Positions 1 through 6,699 are shown, counted from the first letter of the stretch. The stretch: 11,409 nt of DNA from Stercoripulliclostridium_A sp963642145 (GCA_963642145.1 CAVIFU010000046.1:1-11409), one strand, 5' to 3'. The notes: generated by a model from the sequence alone, not told the origin. Program-made: numbers and translations.

Positions 1-47
1 CAAAGAACTTGCGAGTTTGACTTTTAGAATAGTTACAAAAGTTGTTG

Positions 48-84
48 CAAAAAATAATACGAACCCCGATTCTTCGAGGTTCGT
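48..84 (-). terminator. Intrinsic terminator of the tRNA-Val gene
   Basis: Read on the minus strand, ACGAACC and GGTTCGT form a stem closed by an inner CG pair around a short AAGAAT loop. A single unpaired base interrupts each arm. A T-rich tail (ATTATTTTTT) follows at once. It begins 12 bases after the CCA end of the tRNA gene, as expected for a single-gene tRNA transcript. Confidence 0.85.
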
Positions 85-96
85 ACTACTTACATT

Positions 97-172
97 TGGT
101 GGACGATAAGGGACTCGAACCCCTGACTTTCTCCACGTCAAGAAGACACTCTACCAACTGAGTTAATCGTCC
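97..172 (-). tRNA. tRNA-Val, anticodon GAC
   Basis: The minus strand folds into a complete 76-nt cloverleaf. The acceptor stem pairs GGACGAT with ATCGTCC. The D arm is ACTC/GAGT, the anticodon stem TCTTC/GGAGA (one G-U pair), the variable loop has five bases, and the T arm is AGGGG-TTCGAGT-CCCTT. The discriminator base is A, and CCA is encoded in the gene (positions 97-99). The anticodon loop TTGACGT gives anticodon GAC (positions 137-139), which reads valine GUC and, by wobble, GUU codons. No intron or broken pairing was seen. It is a stand-alone gene with its own promoter and terminator, lying just after the terminator of the ABC transporter operon on the same strand. Confidence 0.97.
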
Positions 173-184
173 TAACTCTCATAT

Positions 185-213
185 ATATTAGCAAATTGCG
201 CGCTGTTTGTAAA
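185..213 (-). promoter_or_regulatory. Promoter of tRNA-Val
   Basis: On the minus strand a -35 TTTACA (208-213) and a -10 TAATAT (185-190) are separated by exactly 17 bases. The -10 lies 12 bases upstream of the mature tRNA 5' end, which leaves room for a short processed leader. It lies between the operon terminator at 224-261 and the tRNA, so the tRNA is probably transcribed independently. Confidence 0.8.
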
Positions 214-223
214 GCGTTTTTCC

Positions 224-261
224 AAACAAAATTTAGACGCAAGTCGGTTTCTTGCGCCTAA
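224..261 (-). terminator. Terminator of the amino acid ABC transporter operon
   Basis: On the minus strand TTAGGCGCAAG pairs over 11 bases (one G-U) with CTTGCGTCTAA around a 7-base loop, followed by ATTTTGTTT. It starts 17 bases after the ATPase stop codon and closes the three-gene minus-strand operon. Confidence 0.85.
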
Positions 262-278
262 GTTCGTTCGATGTGCGC

Positions 279-1118
279 TCAGAGCACTTTGGATAGGAAT
301 TCTTTGAGCCGTGGCGACTCCGGTGCGGTGAATATTTGCTCGGGCGTGCCCTGTTCGGCAATTTTACCGCCGTCCATAAACAGTACCCTCGTCGCGACTT
401 CCCTCGCAAACGCCATCTCGTGCGTGACTATGAGCATTGTCATACCGCCGTCGGCAACTTTTTTGATAAGAGCAAGCACTTCCCCTACCATTTCGGGATC
501 GAGCGCGGACGTCGGCTCGTCAAATAACATCACCTCCGGCTCCATCGCAAGCGCGCGAACTATGGCTACGCGCTGTTTTTGTCCGCCGGACAGCGTGGAC
601 GGATAGACGTTCGCTTTTTCCGAAAGACCTATCTTGGCAAGCAGTTCGTCTGCCTTTTGCGCCGCCGCCTTGCGAATCTCCTTAACGGGCGCCACGTCGT
701 ATAATTCCTTGGGCTCGCAGTGAGTGCCGAATATCTTGTTGCAAGCCTTTTTACAGGCGTTTGCCGCCTTGATTTTGCCGTTTTTGCGGTGCTTTTTGAC
801 GGCTATCGTCACCGGCGCAAGCATAATGTTTTGCTTGACCGTAAGGTTCCCGAATAGGTTGAAATTTTGGAATACCATCCCCATGTGCTCGCGATGCTTG
901 TTGATGTCGACTTTGGGATCGGCAATGTTCTCTCCGCGATACAGTATGACGCCGGAATCCGGATCCTCCAAACAATTCAAACAACGCAAAAACGTGCTCT
1001 TCCCCGATCCGGACGGACCGATTATGGCTATTTTTTCTCCTTTGTCAACGTGTAACGATATTTTGTCAAGTATCGTCACGCCGTCGAATTTCTTTGTCAG
1101 ATCAACGACTTCTATCAC
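279..1118 (-). CDS. Polar amino acid ABC importer, ATP-binding protein (GlnQ/HisP type) with an extra insertion
   Basis: Cytoplasmic ATPase that powers amino acid import through the adjacent permease. Counting from the GTG start proposed here (279 residues), the motifs are all intact and in order: Walker A GPSGSGKST (34-42), Q-loop around Q84, signature LSGGQ (176-180), Walker B VMLFDE with E201, D-loop SALD, and switch H233. The protein opens VIEVVDLTKKF, typical of GlnQ-like ATPases. A TTG start at 1151 is possible, but the GTG at 1118 has a strong AAAGGAGG site 10 bases upstream and gives the usual family N-terminus. Its first 17 bases overlap the end of the permease gene, suggesting coupled translation. 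GlnQ is usually about 240 residues. The excess is a Lys/Ala-rich stretch, with cysteines at 122, 126 and 134, between residues about 104 and 152. The family call is firm; the exact substrate cannot be read from the sequence. Confidence 0.95.
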   Translation of the reverse strand: MIEVVDLTKKFDGVTILDKISLHVDKGEKIAIIGPSGSGKSTFLRCLNCLEDPDSGVILYRGENIADPKVDINKHREHMGMVFQNFNLFGNLTVKQNIMLAPVTIAVKKHRKNGKIKAANACKKACNKIFGTHCEPKELYDVAPVKEIRKAAAQKADELLAKIGLSEKANVYPSTLSGGQKQRVAIVRALAMEPEVMLFDEPTSALDPEMVGEVLALIKKVADGGMTMLIVTHEMAFAREVATRVLFMDGGKIAEQGTPEQIFTAPESPRLKEFLSKVL

Positions 1119-1800
1119 TTTTTGCAAGCCTCCTTTCCAAAAGTTTGACAAGCAACGTCACCGCCAAAACAAGCACGAGGTATATTACTGCAAGCGCCAA
1201 ATACGGCACGACGTACTCATAATTGGCAGAAGCTATACTGCGGAACGCCTTGATAAGATCCACTACCGTTATCATGCTGACAATCGACGTTTCTTTGATA
1301 AGGCTGATAAACTCGTTGCCGAGAGTAGGCAAAATATTCTTGACGGCTTGCGGTACGACTACGCTCAGCATCGTACTCGAATAGCTCATGCCGAGGGCTC
1401 TGCCTGCCTCCAGCTGCCCTTTGTCTACCGAAAGAATACCGCCGCGCATAATCTCGGAAACGTACGCGCCGCTGTTCAATCCGAAAATGACTATTGCCGT
1501 GACGGTTGCGTCCACATTGAGTCCGAGCGCCGGCATAAGAACATAGTAACCGATAAGCAGTTGCACCACCATAGGCGTACCGCGGAAAAGTCCGACGTAC
1601 ACGGCGCAAATTTTATCAAGTATTTTAGGTAAGAGCTTGTATTTTGGTAAAACGCGAATAACCGCAATCAGGGTACCTATAACTATACCTATAAGTAACC
1701 CGAATACGGCTATTCTGAGCGTGGTGCCCAAACCTTCCAATACGGTTTTATAGGCTCCGCGCGTTACGAATTCATCGTAAAAAAGTTGCCACTTACTCAT
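1102..1800 (-). CDS. Polar amino acid ABC importer, permease (HisM/GlnP type)
   Basis: Integral membrane subunit (232 residues) of the importer, probably working as a homodimer because only one permease gene is present. A hydrophobic segment at about 28-48 is followed by the family motif GLFRGTP (70-76) leading into the next membrane segment. Further segments lie at about 78-92, 98-112, 155-185 and 199-222. The cytoplasmic EAA loop that docks on the ATPase contains EAGRALGMS (131-139), followed by the family-typical PQAV and ISLIKETS stretches. The ATG at 1800 starts one base after the stop of the substrate-binding gene (TAG T ATG), so translation is probably coupled. A TTG at 1815 would overlap that gene and is less likely. 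There is no strong Shine-Dalgarno at the ATG, which fits coupling. Length and motifs are normal for the family. Confidence 0.95.
   Translation of the reverse strand: MSKWQLFYDEFVTRGAYKTVLEGLGTTLRIAVFGLLIGIVIGTLIAVIRVLPKYKLLPKILDKICAVYVGLFRGTPMVVQLLIGYYVLMPALGLNVDATVTAIVIFGLNSGAYVSEIMRGGILSVDKGQLEAGRALGMSYSSTMLSVVVPQAVKNILPTLGNEFISLIKETSIVSMITVVDLIKAFRSIASANYEYVVPYLALAVIYLVLVLAVTLLVKLLERRLAKSDRSR
1129..1136 (-). promoter_or_regulatory. Ribosome binding site that decides the ATPase start
   Basis: AAAGGAGG on the minus strand lies 10 bases before the GTG at 1118. It is inside the permease reading frame and downstream of the alternative TTG at 1151, which has no comparable site. It therefore favours the shorter ATPase. 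Confidence 0.7.
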
Positions 1801-1801
1801 A

Positions 1802-2638
1802 CTATTTGCTTGCAAGTATGGCTTTTACATCATCCGCCGTCGTGCATCCGTCGAACGTGGTATCGCTCGATTTTGTGAGAATTACCTGCCCGGCGTTGTA
1901 GTATGTAGAGCTGAAATTCACCGACTGTTTGCGTTTTTCCGTAACGGTCAGTCCTGCCATTGCAAGATCGATTCCGTTGGTACCTACGCTCGTTACAACC
2001 GAGTCAAAGTCCATATCGACAATTACAAGTTCCTTGCCGAGTTCGTCCGCTATGTGCTTGGCGATCTCTATGTCTATACCGGCAAAGTCGTTGCCTATCT
2101 TGTATTCGAACGGCGCAAACTCCGCGTTCGTGGCAACTACAAGCTGATCTTTGGAATCGTCCTTTACCGCGCTCGTTATGCCGCTCGTGACGTTGCCGTC
2201 AAAATACTTTTGCATGATGGCGTCAAACGTGCCGTCCGTTTTGAGCTTGTCTATTGCCGCATTGACTGCGGTAAGCAACTCGGGATTGTTCTTGTCAACG
2301 CCAAAGGCGTATTCTTCTTCCGTAAGCTTGATGCCTACGTTTTTGATGCCGCCGACGTGGTCAACCAAATATTTCGCGGGGGCTTCGTCTACGATAACGT
2401 AAGATATCCTGTCATTGAGCATGTCTTGGACGGCAAGACCTGCATTATCGTATGTCACGCACTCGATGTTGGAAAATCCGTCATATCCGAAATCTTCGCT
2501 ACCGCTGACATAATATTGTCCGGTCGTGCCGCTTTGCACGCCTATACGCGTCGTTGCGGAATCTTTTTTGCAAGCGGTAAATGTAAGCGCCGTGGCGCAC
2601 GCGAGTACTATGGCTAAAATTGTTGTGAATTTCTTCAT
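1802..2638 (-). CDS. Amino acid ABC importer substrate-binding lipoprotein, circularly permuted (SBP_bac_3 family)
   Basis: Extracytoplasmic binding protein (278 residues). Residues 1-23 are a lipoprotein signal with lipobox FTAC, lipidated at C23. The rest resembles family-3 binding proteins (GlnH/FliY type), but the halves are swapped. Residues 31-92 (IGVQSGTTGQYY to VIVDEAPAKYLV) are lobe 2. Residues 104-146 (LTEEEYAFGVDK to MQKYF) are the usual C-terminal piece of lobe 1. Only then, after a linker at about 147-163, comes QLVVATNAEFAPFEY (165-179), the usual N-terminus, running to FSSTYYNAGQVILTK (242-256) and the helix TADDVKAIL (267-275). By family analogy, R236 in TEKRK would bind the ligand carboxylate and D84 in VDEAP the ammonium; both are present. 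The ATG has AGGAG six bases upstream. First gene of the operon. The family is certain, the permutation is read directly from motif order, and retained function is inferred. Confidence 0.93.
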   Translation of the reverse strand: MKKFTTILAIVLACATALTFTACKKDSATTRIGVQSGTTGQYYVSGSEDFGYDGFSNIECVTYDNAGLAVQDMLNDRISYVIVDEAPAKYLVDHVGGIKNVGIKLTEEEYAFGVDKNNPELLTAVNAAIDKLKTDGTFDAIMQKYFDGNVTSGITSAVKDDSKDQLVVATNAEFAPFEYKIGNDFAGIDIEIAKHIADELGKELVIVDMDFDSVVTSVGTNGIDLAMAGLTVTEKRKQSVNFSSTYYNAGQVILTKSSDTTFDGCTTADDVKAILASK

Positions 2639-2676
2639 TTTTATCTCCTGATAACGTCATATTTTTTACAACGTTT

Positions 2677-2776
2677 GCATAATACAACTTTCAAATGTAT
2701 AAAGCAAGCGATTTTATGCATAATTTGTTGATAATTTTTATTTTTTATGCTTATGATTTTTTAGCTCGACTTATGC
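2677..2776. repeat. Cluster of TTATGC/GCATAA hexamers between divergent operons
   Basis: Five copies of TTATGC or its complement lie in about 100 AT-rich bases: GCATAA at 2677-2682 (overlapping the ABC promoter -10), the perfect palindrome TTATGCATAA at 2714-2723 (two copies), and TTATGC at 2745-2750 and 2771-2776. A 6-mer would be expected about once or less in this space. They could be half-sites of a regulator acting on either divergent operon. No known box is recognised. Confidence 0.35.
2679..2707 (-). promoter_or_regulatory. Promoter of the amino acid ABC transporter operon
   Basis: On the minus strand TTGCTT (2702-2707) and TATTAT (2679-2684) are 17 bases apart. Transcription would start near 2672, leaving a leader of about 34 bases that carries the AGGAG site. 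The leader is too short for a riboswitch or T-box. Confidence 0.7.
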
Positions 2777-2795
2777 GAATTTTTGGTGAATAATA

Positions 2796-2825
2796 TTGTT
2801 ATTTAACGCGCGTGTGTGATATAAT
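2796..2825 (+). promoter_or_regulatory. Promoter of the BspA-type lipoprotein gene, placing transcription start at the ATG
   Basis: TTGTTA (2796-2801), an 18-base spacer and a perfect TATAAT (2820-2825). The ATG of the next gene begins at 2832, only six bases after the -10, about where transcription would start. The mRNA would be leaderless or nearly so. No Shine-Dalgarno lies between the two. Confidence 0.65.
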
Positions 2826-2831
2826 GCCGAT

Positions 2832-5024
2832 ATGAGAAAGCGCAACCTTGTATTAGTAAGCCTGATTCTATTCACGATAACCGCCGTGACGGTTATTTGC
2901 GCATGCACGGGCAAAACAAATCAAATTTACTTCGATACCGAAATCGAATCCGGCAAATCCGTATACAGGATGTATTTGGACTCCTTGACCACGCTTTCCC
3001 CAAAAGTCATCACGCGCCCCAAGGACAGAAACTATACGCTTAGTTCTTCAAACCCGACAATCGTCAAGGTTGACGGCGCCAAACTCATCGCTCTGCGCGA
3101 AGGGATCGTTACGCTTACCGCGACTTCGGACGAAAAATCCGCAACCGCCGAGGTAATCGTCGCCAAAACCAAGCCCGTGACCAAAACAGACGCCGAGCGC
3201 GTCGGCGGTTACCTCGTGACGTTTATCACCGAATACGGTTCGGTCGCCGGGCAAATCGTCAATCCCGGGGAATCCGCCACCGAGCCGGAGGCAATCGTCC
3301 GCCCGAACGGATATTTGTTATACGGCTGGTATTACGACAAGGACTGCACCCTCAAATACGATTTTTCCACTCCGGTCAACGCGCATCTGACGTTGTACGC
3401 GCTGTGGGGATACGCCGAGCCCACTTACATCTTTGCCGATAACGGCGACGGGACGAGTTCGCTTACCGCGTTTGAGCATCCCAACGTGCCCTACGCCGAT
3501 ATTACCTTGCCCGCCGAGGACAATGGAGGCAATCCGGTGACGAAAATAAGCGTCGGCGCGTTTGAATCCAACAAAAATATCACGAGCGTAACCATTCCTT
3601 CGAGTTACACGGAGATAGGAGAATCCGCATTCGAGGACTGCATCGCTCTGAAAAAAGTCATCGTCGGCGAAAACGTCAAAACAATAGGCGCAAACGCATT
3701 CCACGGCGCAAACGCGCTGAAAGAAGTGTCTTTTGAAGGCGCCGCGACGGAAGAAATCGGCGAGTACGCCTTTACTTCTTGCCGCGCTCTCGAATCGATA
3801 ATTCTACCTAATTCCGTAAAAACCATTGGTCGATATGCCTTTGCGGAGTGCTCGGCTCTGAAAACGGTAACCCTGCCGGACGAACTCGATCTAATCGATC
3901 TCAGGACGTTCTACGGTTGCGCCTTAGAGTCCGTCGATCTCAAAAACGTGACCGAAATATACAATGAGGCATTCTACGGCTGTACAGCTCTCAAAACCAT
4001 AACCGGATACGAACATCTGACTTTTGTCGGATCTTACGTGTTCGGTAGCTTAACGCGAGAAAAAAGCCTCGCCACGGCTTGGCTGAAAGATACCGGGAAC
4101 CACACCGTTACCGAACGATACGGCGTAAAAGGCGGTACGGTAATTTACCTCGGAGACGTACTCGTATACGTCGTTCCGCAAGCTACCAAATGCCCGATGA
4201 TCTACGTCAAACAATCGGTAACCGCGATAGCCGGGCAAGCCGTTACCGACGCGGGGAAGGTCACCCTGTTCTTCCAAGGTCCCACGCCGCCGACATACAC
4301 GGACGCGTCAAGACCCTTCGGCGAGCAGGCAGAAACAGTCAACGGCACCACGGTATACAAGCCCACCGCCGATATCGTCGTCCAAAAAGGCTATACGGAA
4401 GCGTATACGCGCGCATTCATGCATTGCGTAGAAGATGTGGACGGATATCAAGTTCCTACCGTCTACTCGTTTGCCGTATGCCAAAGCATCAACGAAACGG
4501 TATCGACAACCTTCGAAGGGCTCAACATGTACGCGCGCAAGCCTTACTATAGCTACGGCTCGGGAGTCCACTATAACAAGATGCTCGCTAAAGAAAAAGG
4601 CGATCCTTACGCCGGGATAACGCTACTCAACAAAGCGCTTTATACCATATTCGACTATCGCGGGGGGCTGGAAACATTAGACATTAAATCCATCCTCGAC
4701 TCCGTCACCGCCGACGGCACGCCTTACGAAATTGCCAAAATAGACGCTTACGCTTTCTCCGTAACGGGACTTAAATTAAAGGAAATATGTTTGCCTACCG
4801 AGATACTCGAAATAGGCGAATACGCCTTTGGCGCAAGCACGCTGACGGAGATCAACATAAGCGGAAATACCGATTTCGACCCGAGTCAAACGATACTCGG
4901 CAGTAATGCTTTCAATACAAATATTTGCAAGGATTTGGTAATTTGGGTTCCCAAAGATATGCTTACGGCATATTCAAAGTCAAGTTCTTGGAGTAAGTAC
5001 AATTCTATAATCAAAGGCGTTTGA
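2832..5024 (+). CDS. Large surface lipoprotein with Ig-like, InlB-type and BspA-type leucine-rich repeats
   Basis: Predicted 730-residue exported lipoprotein. Residues 1-25 form a basic N-terminus, a hydrophobic core and a lipobox-like ICAC with C25 as likely lipid site. Next is an Ig-like (Big_2-type) module at about 38-111 (SSSNPTIVKVDG, GIVTLTAT), then an InlB/Flg_new-type repeat at about 127-191 (VTF, GYLLYGWYYD, LYALW). A block of BspA-type LRR_5 repeats runs from about 238 to 406, with the recurring pattern IG..AF..C.AL..V.LP. The stretch at about 410-625 is less clear. A second short LRR block (about 630-696) and a WSKYNSII tail end the protein. Such proteins usually mediate adhesion or surface display; no ligand can be named. 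The ATG lies six bases after a TATAAT, with no ribosome site, but it begins a proper signal peptide. It is followed closely by the aminopeptidase gene and probably shares its transcript. Confidence 0.88.
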   Translation: MRKRNLVLVSLILFTITAVTVICACTGKTNQIYFDTEIESGKSVYRMYLDSLTTLSPKVITRPKDRNYTLSSSNPTIVKVDGAKLIALREGIVTLTATSDEKSATAEVIVAKTKPVTKTDAERVGGYLVTFITEYGSVAGQIVNPGESATEPEAIVRPNGYLLYGWYYDKDCTLKYDFSTPVNAHLTLYALWGYAEPTYIFADNGDGTSSLTAFEHPNVPYADITLPAEDNGGNPVTKISVGAFESNKNITSVTIPSSYTEIGESAFEDCIALKKVIVGENVKTIGANAFHGANALKEVSFEGAATEEIGEYAFTSCRALESIILPNSVKTIGRYAFAECSALKTVTLPDELDLIDLRTFYGCALESVDLKNVTEIYNEAFYGCTALKTITGYEHLTFVGSYVFGSLTREKSLATAWLKDTGNHTVTERYGVKGGTVIYLGDVLVYVVPQATKCPMIYVKQSVTAIAGQAVTDAGKVTLFFQGPTPPTYTDASRPFGEQAETVNGTTVYKPTADIVVQKGYTEAYTRAFMHCVEDVDGYQVPTVYSFAVCQSINETVSTTFEGLNMYARKPYYSYGSGVHYNKMLAKEKGDPYAGITLLNKALYTIFDYRGGLETLDIKSILDSVTADGTPYEIAKIDAYAFSVTGLKLKEICLPTEILEIGEYAFGASTLTEINISGNTDFDPSQTILGSNAFNTNICKDLVIWVPKDMLTAYSKSSSWSKYNSIIKGV

Positions 5025-5040
5025 CGCACAAGGAGTTAAT

Positions 5041-6264
5041 ATGAAAAAATCACTTATCAAAAATTACGCAAAGCTTACAGTCCTTACCGGCGCCGCCGTC
5101 AAAAAGGGCGATAGAGTTATAATCAACGCGGAGCTCGATCAACCGGAGTTTGTGGAAATGCTCGTCAAAGAGTGCTACAAAGCGGGCGCGATAGACGTTG
5201 ACGTCAGATGGTCGCATCAGCCTCTTACAAAGTTGAACGTCAACAATCGTCCGGTGAAAGTGTTGACGGAAGTCAAGGAATGGGAAATCGAAAAAATGCG
5301 TTGTCGCGTCAAAGAAAATCCCGCGATGATACACGTGCTTTCCGACGATCCGGACGGGCTGAACGGCATCAATCACGCTAAACTCAGCAAACAACGCGTG
5401 GCGCGCTACAAAGCGATGAAGCCCTTTATCGATGAAATGGAAAACAAGTATAAGTGGACCATCGTAGCAGTTCCCGGCAAGAAGTGGGCAAAGCGCGTAT
5501 TCCCCGACGTTTCTACGCCCAAGGCGGTGGAAATGCTATGGGAAGCCATACTCAAAACGTCGCGCGCCTACGAAGGCGATCCCCAAAAGAATTGGGAAGA
5601 ACACAACAAATCCTTTATCGACCGCGCAAATTATCTCAACTCGCTCGGCATAACGGAATTGCGTTACAGCTCATCAAACGGCACCGACCTCACCGTCGGA
5701 ATGATACCGGACGCACAATTTTTGGGCGGTGGCGAATACACTTTGGGCGGCGAATTCTATAATCCGAACATACCTACCGAAGAAATTTTCGTGACGCCCA
5801 TGCGCGGAAAGGCGGAAGGCATAGTTTACTCCACCAAGCCCCTATCCTATCGCGGAGTGCTGATAGAGAATTTCAACATCAGATTCGAGGGAGGCAAAGC
5901 CGTTGAGTGCCATGCGGAGAAAAACGAGGACGTCCTCAAACAACTCATCGACATGGACGAAGGCTCTTGCTATTTGGGCGAATGCGCGCTCGTTCCGTAC
6001 GACAGCCCCATCAACCGCACGGGCGTACTGTTCTACAATACGTTGTTTGACGAGAACGCATGCTGTCACTTGGCTCTCGGCGCGGGCTTTACCAACTGCA
6101 TCAAGGATTATGACAAGTACACCTTGGACGAGCTCCATGCAAAAGGCGTAAACGACTCGATGATTCACGAAGACTTTATGATAGGTTCTCCCGACCTTAA
6201 GGTAACCGCAGTATGCAAAGACGGTACCCAAAAGCTCATTTTTGACGGAGTTTGGAAAATCTAA
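5041..6264 (+). CDS. M29 family aminopeptidase (AmpS/PepS/AmpT type)
   Basis: Cytoplasmic metallo-aminopeptidase (407 residues, normal family length) that removes N-terminal residues from peptides. No signal peptide is present. The metal-ligand residues of the family are recognisable: a glutamate in TEEIFVTPMRG (247 or 248), E314 in LGECALVP, H343 in CCHLALG, and H376 and D378 in MIHEDFMIG. The position seven residues after H343, a conserved tyrosine in the characterised AmpT/PepS enzymes, is F350 here. The start is set by AAGGAG five bases before the ATG. The gene begins 16 bases after the surface lipoprotein stop and ends before a clear terminator, so it is probably the second gene of that operon. 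Pairing with a surface protein does not imply a shared function. Peptide breakdown would fit with the amino acid importer encoded divergently. Confidence 0.93.
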   Translation: MKKSLIKNYAKLTVLTGAAVKKGDRVIINAELDQPEFVEMLVKECYKAGAIDVDVRWSHQPLTKLNVNNRPVKVLTEVKEWEIEKMRCRVKENPAMIHVLSDDPDGLNGINHAKLSKQRVARYKAMKPFIDEMENKYKWTIVAVPGKKWAKRVFPDVSTPKAVEMLWEAILKTSRAYEGDPQKNWEEHNKSFIDRANYLNSLGITELRYSSSNGTDLTVGMIPDAQFLGGGEYTLGGEFYNPNIPTEEIFVTPMRGKAEGIVYSTKPLSYRGVLIENFNIRFEGGKAVECHAEKNEDVLKQLIDMDEGSCYLGECALVPYDSPINRTGVLFYNTLFDENACCHLALGAGFTNCIKDYDKYTLDELHAKGVNDSMIHEDFMIGSPDLKVTAVCKDGTQKLIFDGVWKI

Positions 6265-6284
6265 TCAAACCCGAACAATCAAGC

Positions 6285-6315
6285 AAACGGCTGTAAATCC
6301 GACAGCCGTTTTTTT
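6285..6315 (+). terminator. Terminator of the lipoprotein-aminopeptidase operon
   Basis: AAACGGCTGT and ACAGCCGTTT form a perfect 10-bp stem around a 7-base loop and run into a T tract. It starts 20 bases after the aminopeptidase stop. Confidence 0.92.
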
Positions 6316-6459
6316 ATGCGCAACACCTATTTGCCGATTGAGTAAACATTGTGCAGGATTTTTGATTAAACGATCTTATGCTCTCTAAGCGCACATAACC
6401 TTCCACGCGGTGTTTTAGGTAGTTCCGAGATGCATGAATAAAGGATTCGTAAGGAGGCG
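6316..6459. other. Intergenic stretch with no recognised gene
   Basis: About 145 bases between the terminator and the 3' end of the MATE remnant. It holds no convincing reading frame, RNA or clear minus-strand terminator. The only notable motif is AAGGAGG followed by ATG GCT TAA on the plus strand (6451-6469), a ribosome-site lookalike before a two-codon frame. Confidence 0.5.
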
Positions 6460-6678
6460 CTATGGCTTAACGATCGTTTGGCACCATATTTCGCTTCTAA
6501 ACATCACGGCACCTATTATCAGCTTGATTACGTCTAAACTGCATATTACAACGTAGAGCCACAGCATTGGGATGTCGGTGAGTCGGGATAGAAGCAGCGC
6601 GACCGCTATTACCGTTTTGTAGAAACTTTTATCCCCGAAATACTTGCCTAATTTGTTTTTGAGTGCCATGCCGTTCAT
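6460..6678 (-). pseudogene. MATE-family transporter remnant: N-terminus fused in frame to C-terminus
   Basis: Encodes only 72 residues, where MATE efflux proteins have about 450. Residues 1 to about 27 (KNKLGKYFGDKSFYKTVIAVAL) look like the cytoplasmic start and first helix of a clostridial MATE protein. From about residue 30 on, LTDIPMLWLYVVICSLDVIK and FRSEIWCQTIV resemble the last helix and the C-terminal tail (usually FRSG.W..N). Everything between, about 380 residues, is missing without breaking the frame. The promoter (6700-6728) and the AGGTG ribosome site before the ATG at 6678 are kept, so a two-helix peptide may still be made. Drug or cation export is not possible from this fragment. 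Alternatives are a small membrane protein unrelated to MATE, or an assembly error. The MATE assignment is by remembered family pattern only. Confidence 0.62.
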
Positions 6679-6699
6679 TTTTCACCTGTTTAGGTTGAT

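Noticed and set aside
1116..1151. TTG start at 1151 for the ATPase, adding 11 residues
   Set aside because: It has no ribosome site, and the strong AAAGGAGG at 1129-1136 lies inside this extension, pointing to the GTG at 1118. The shorter protein begins like its family.
724..1632. 302-residue plus-strand reading frame opposite the ATPase and permease genes
   Set aside because: It is antisense to two clear family members, has odd composition (rich in Arg, His, Cys), no ribosome site and no recognisable domain. It is a codon-bias shadow.
2054..2617. 187-residue plus-strand frame opposite the substrate-binding gene
   Set aside because: It lies wholly inside a gene with clear family motifs on the other strand and has no start signals.
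4059..4552. Frames in other phases within the BspA-type gene
   Set aside because: They are rich in Arg and lack domains. The main 730-residue frame is continuous and has clear repeat structure throughout.
6451..6469. AAGGAGG, four bases, then ATG GCT TAA on the plus strand
   Set aside because: A good ribosome-site lookalike, but the frame ends after two codons and no promoter or attenuated gene follows. It also overlaps the 3' end of the MATE remnant. Probably chance.
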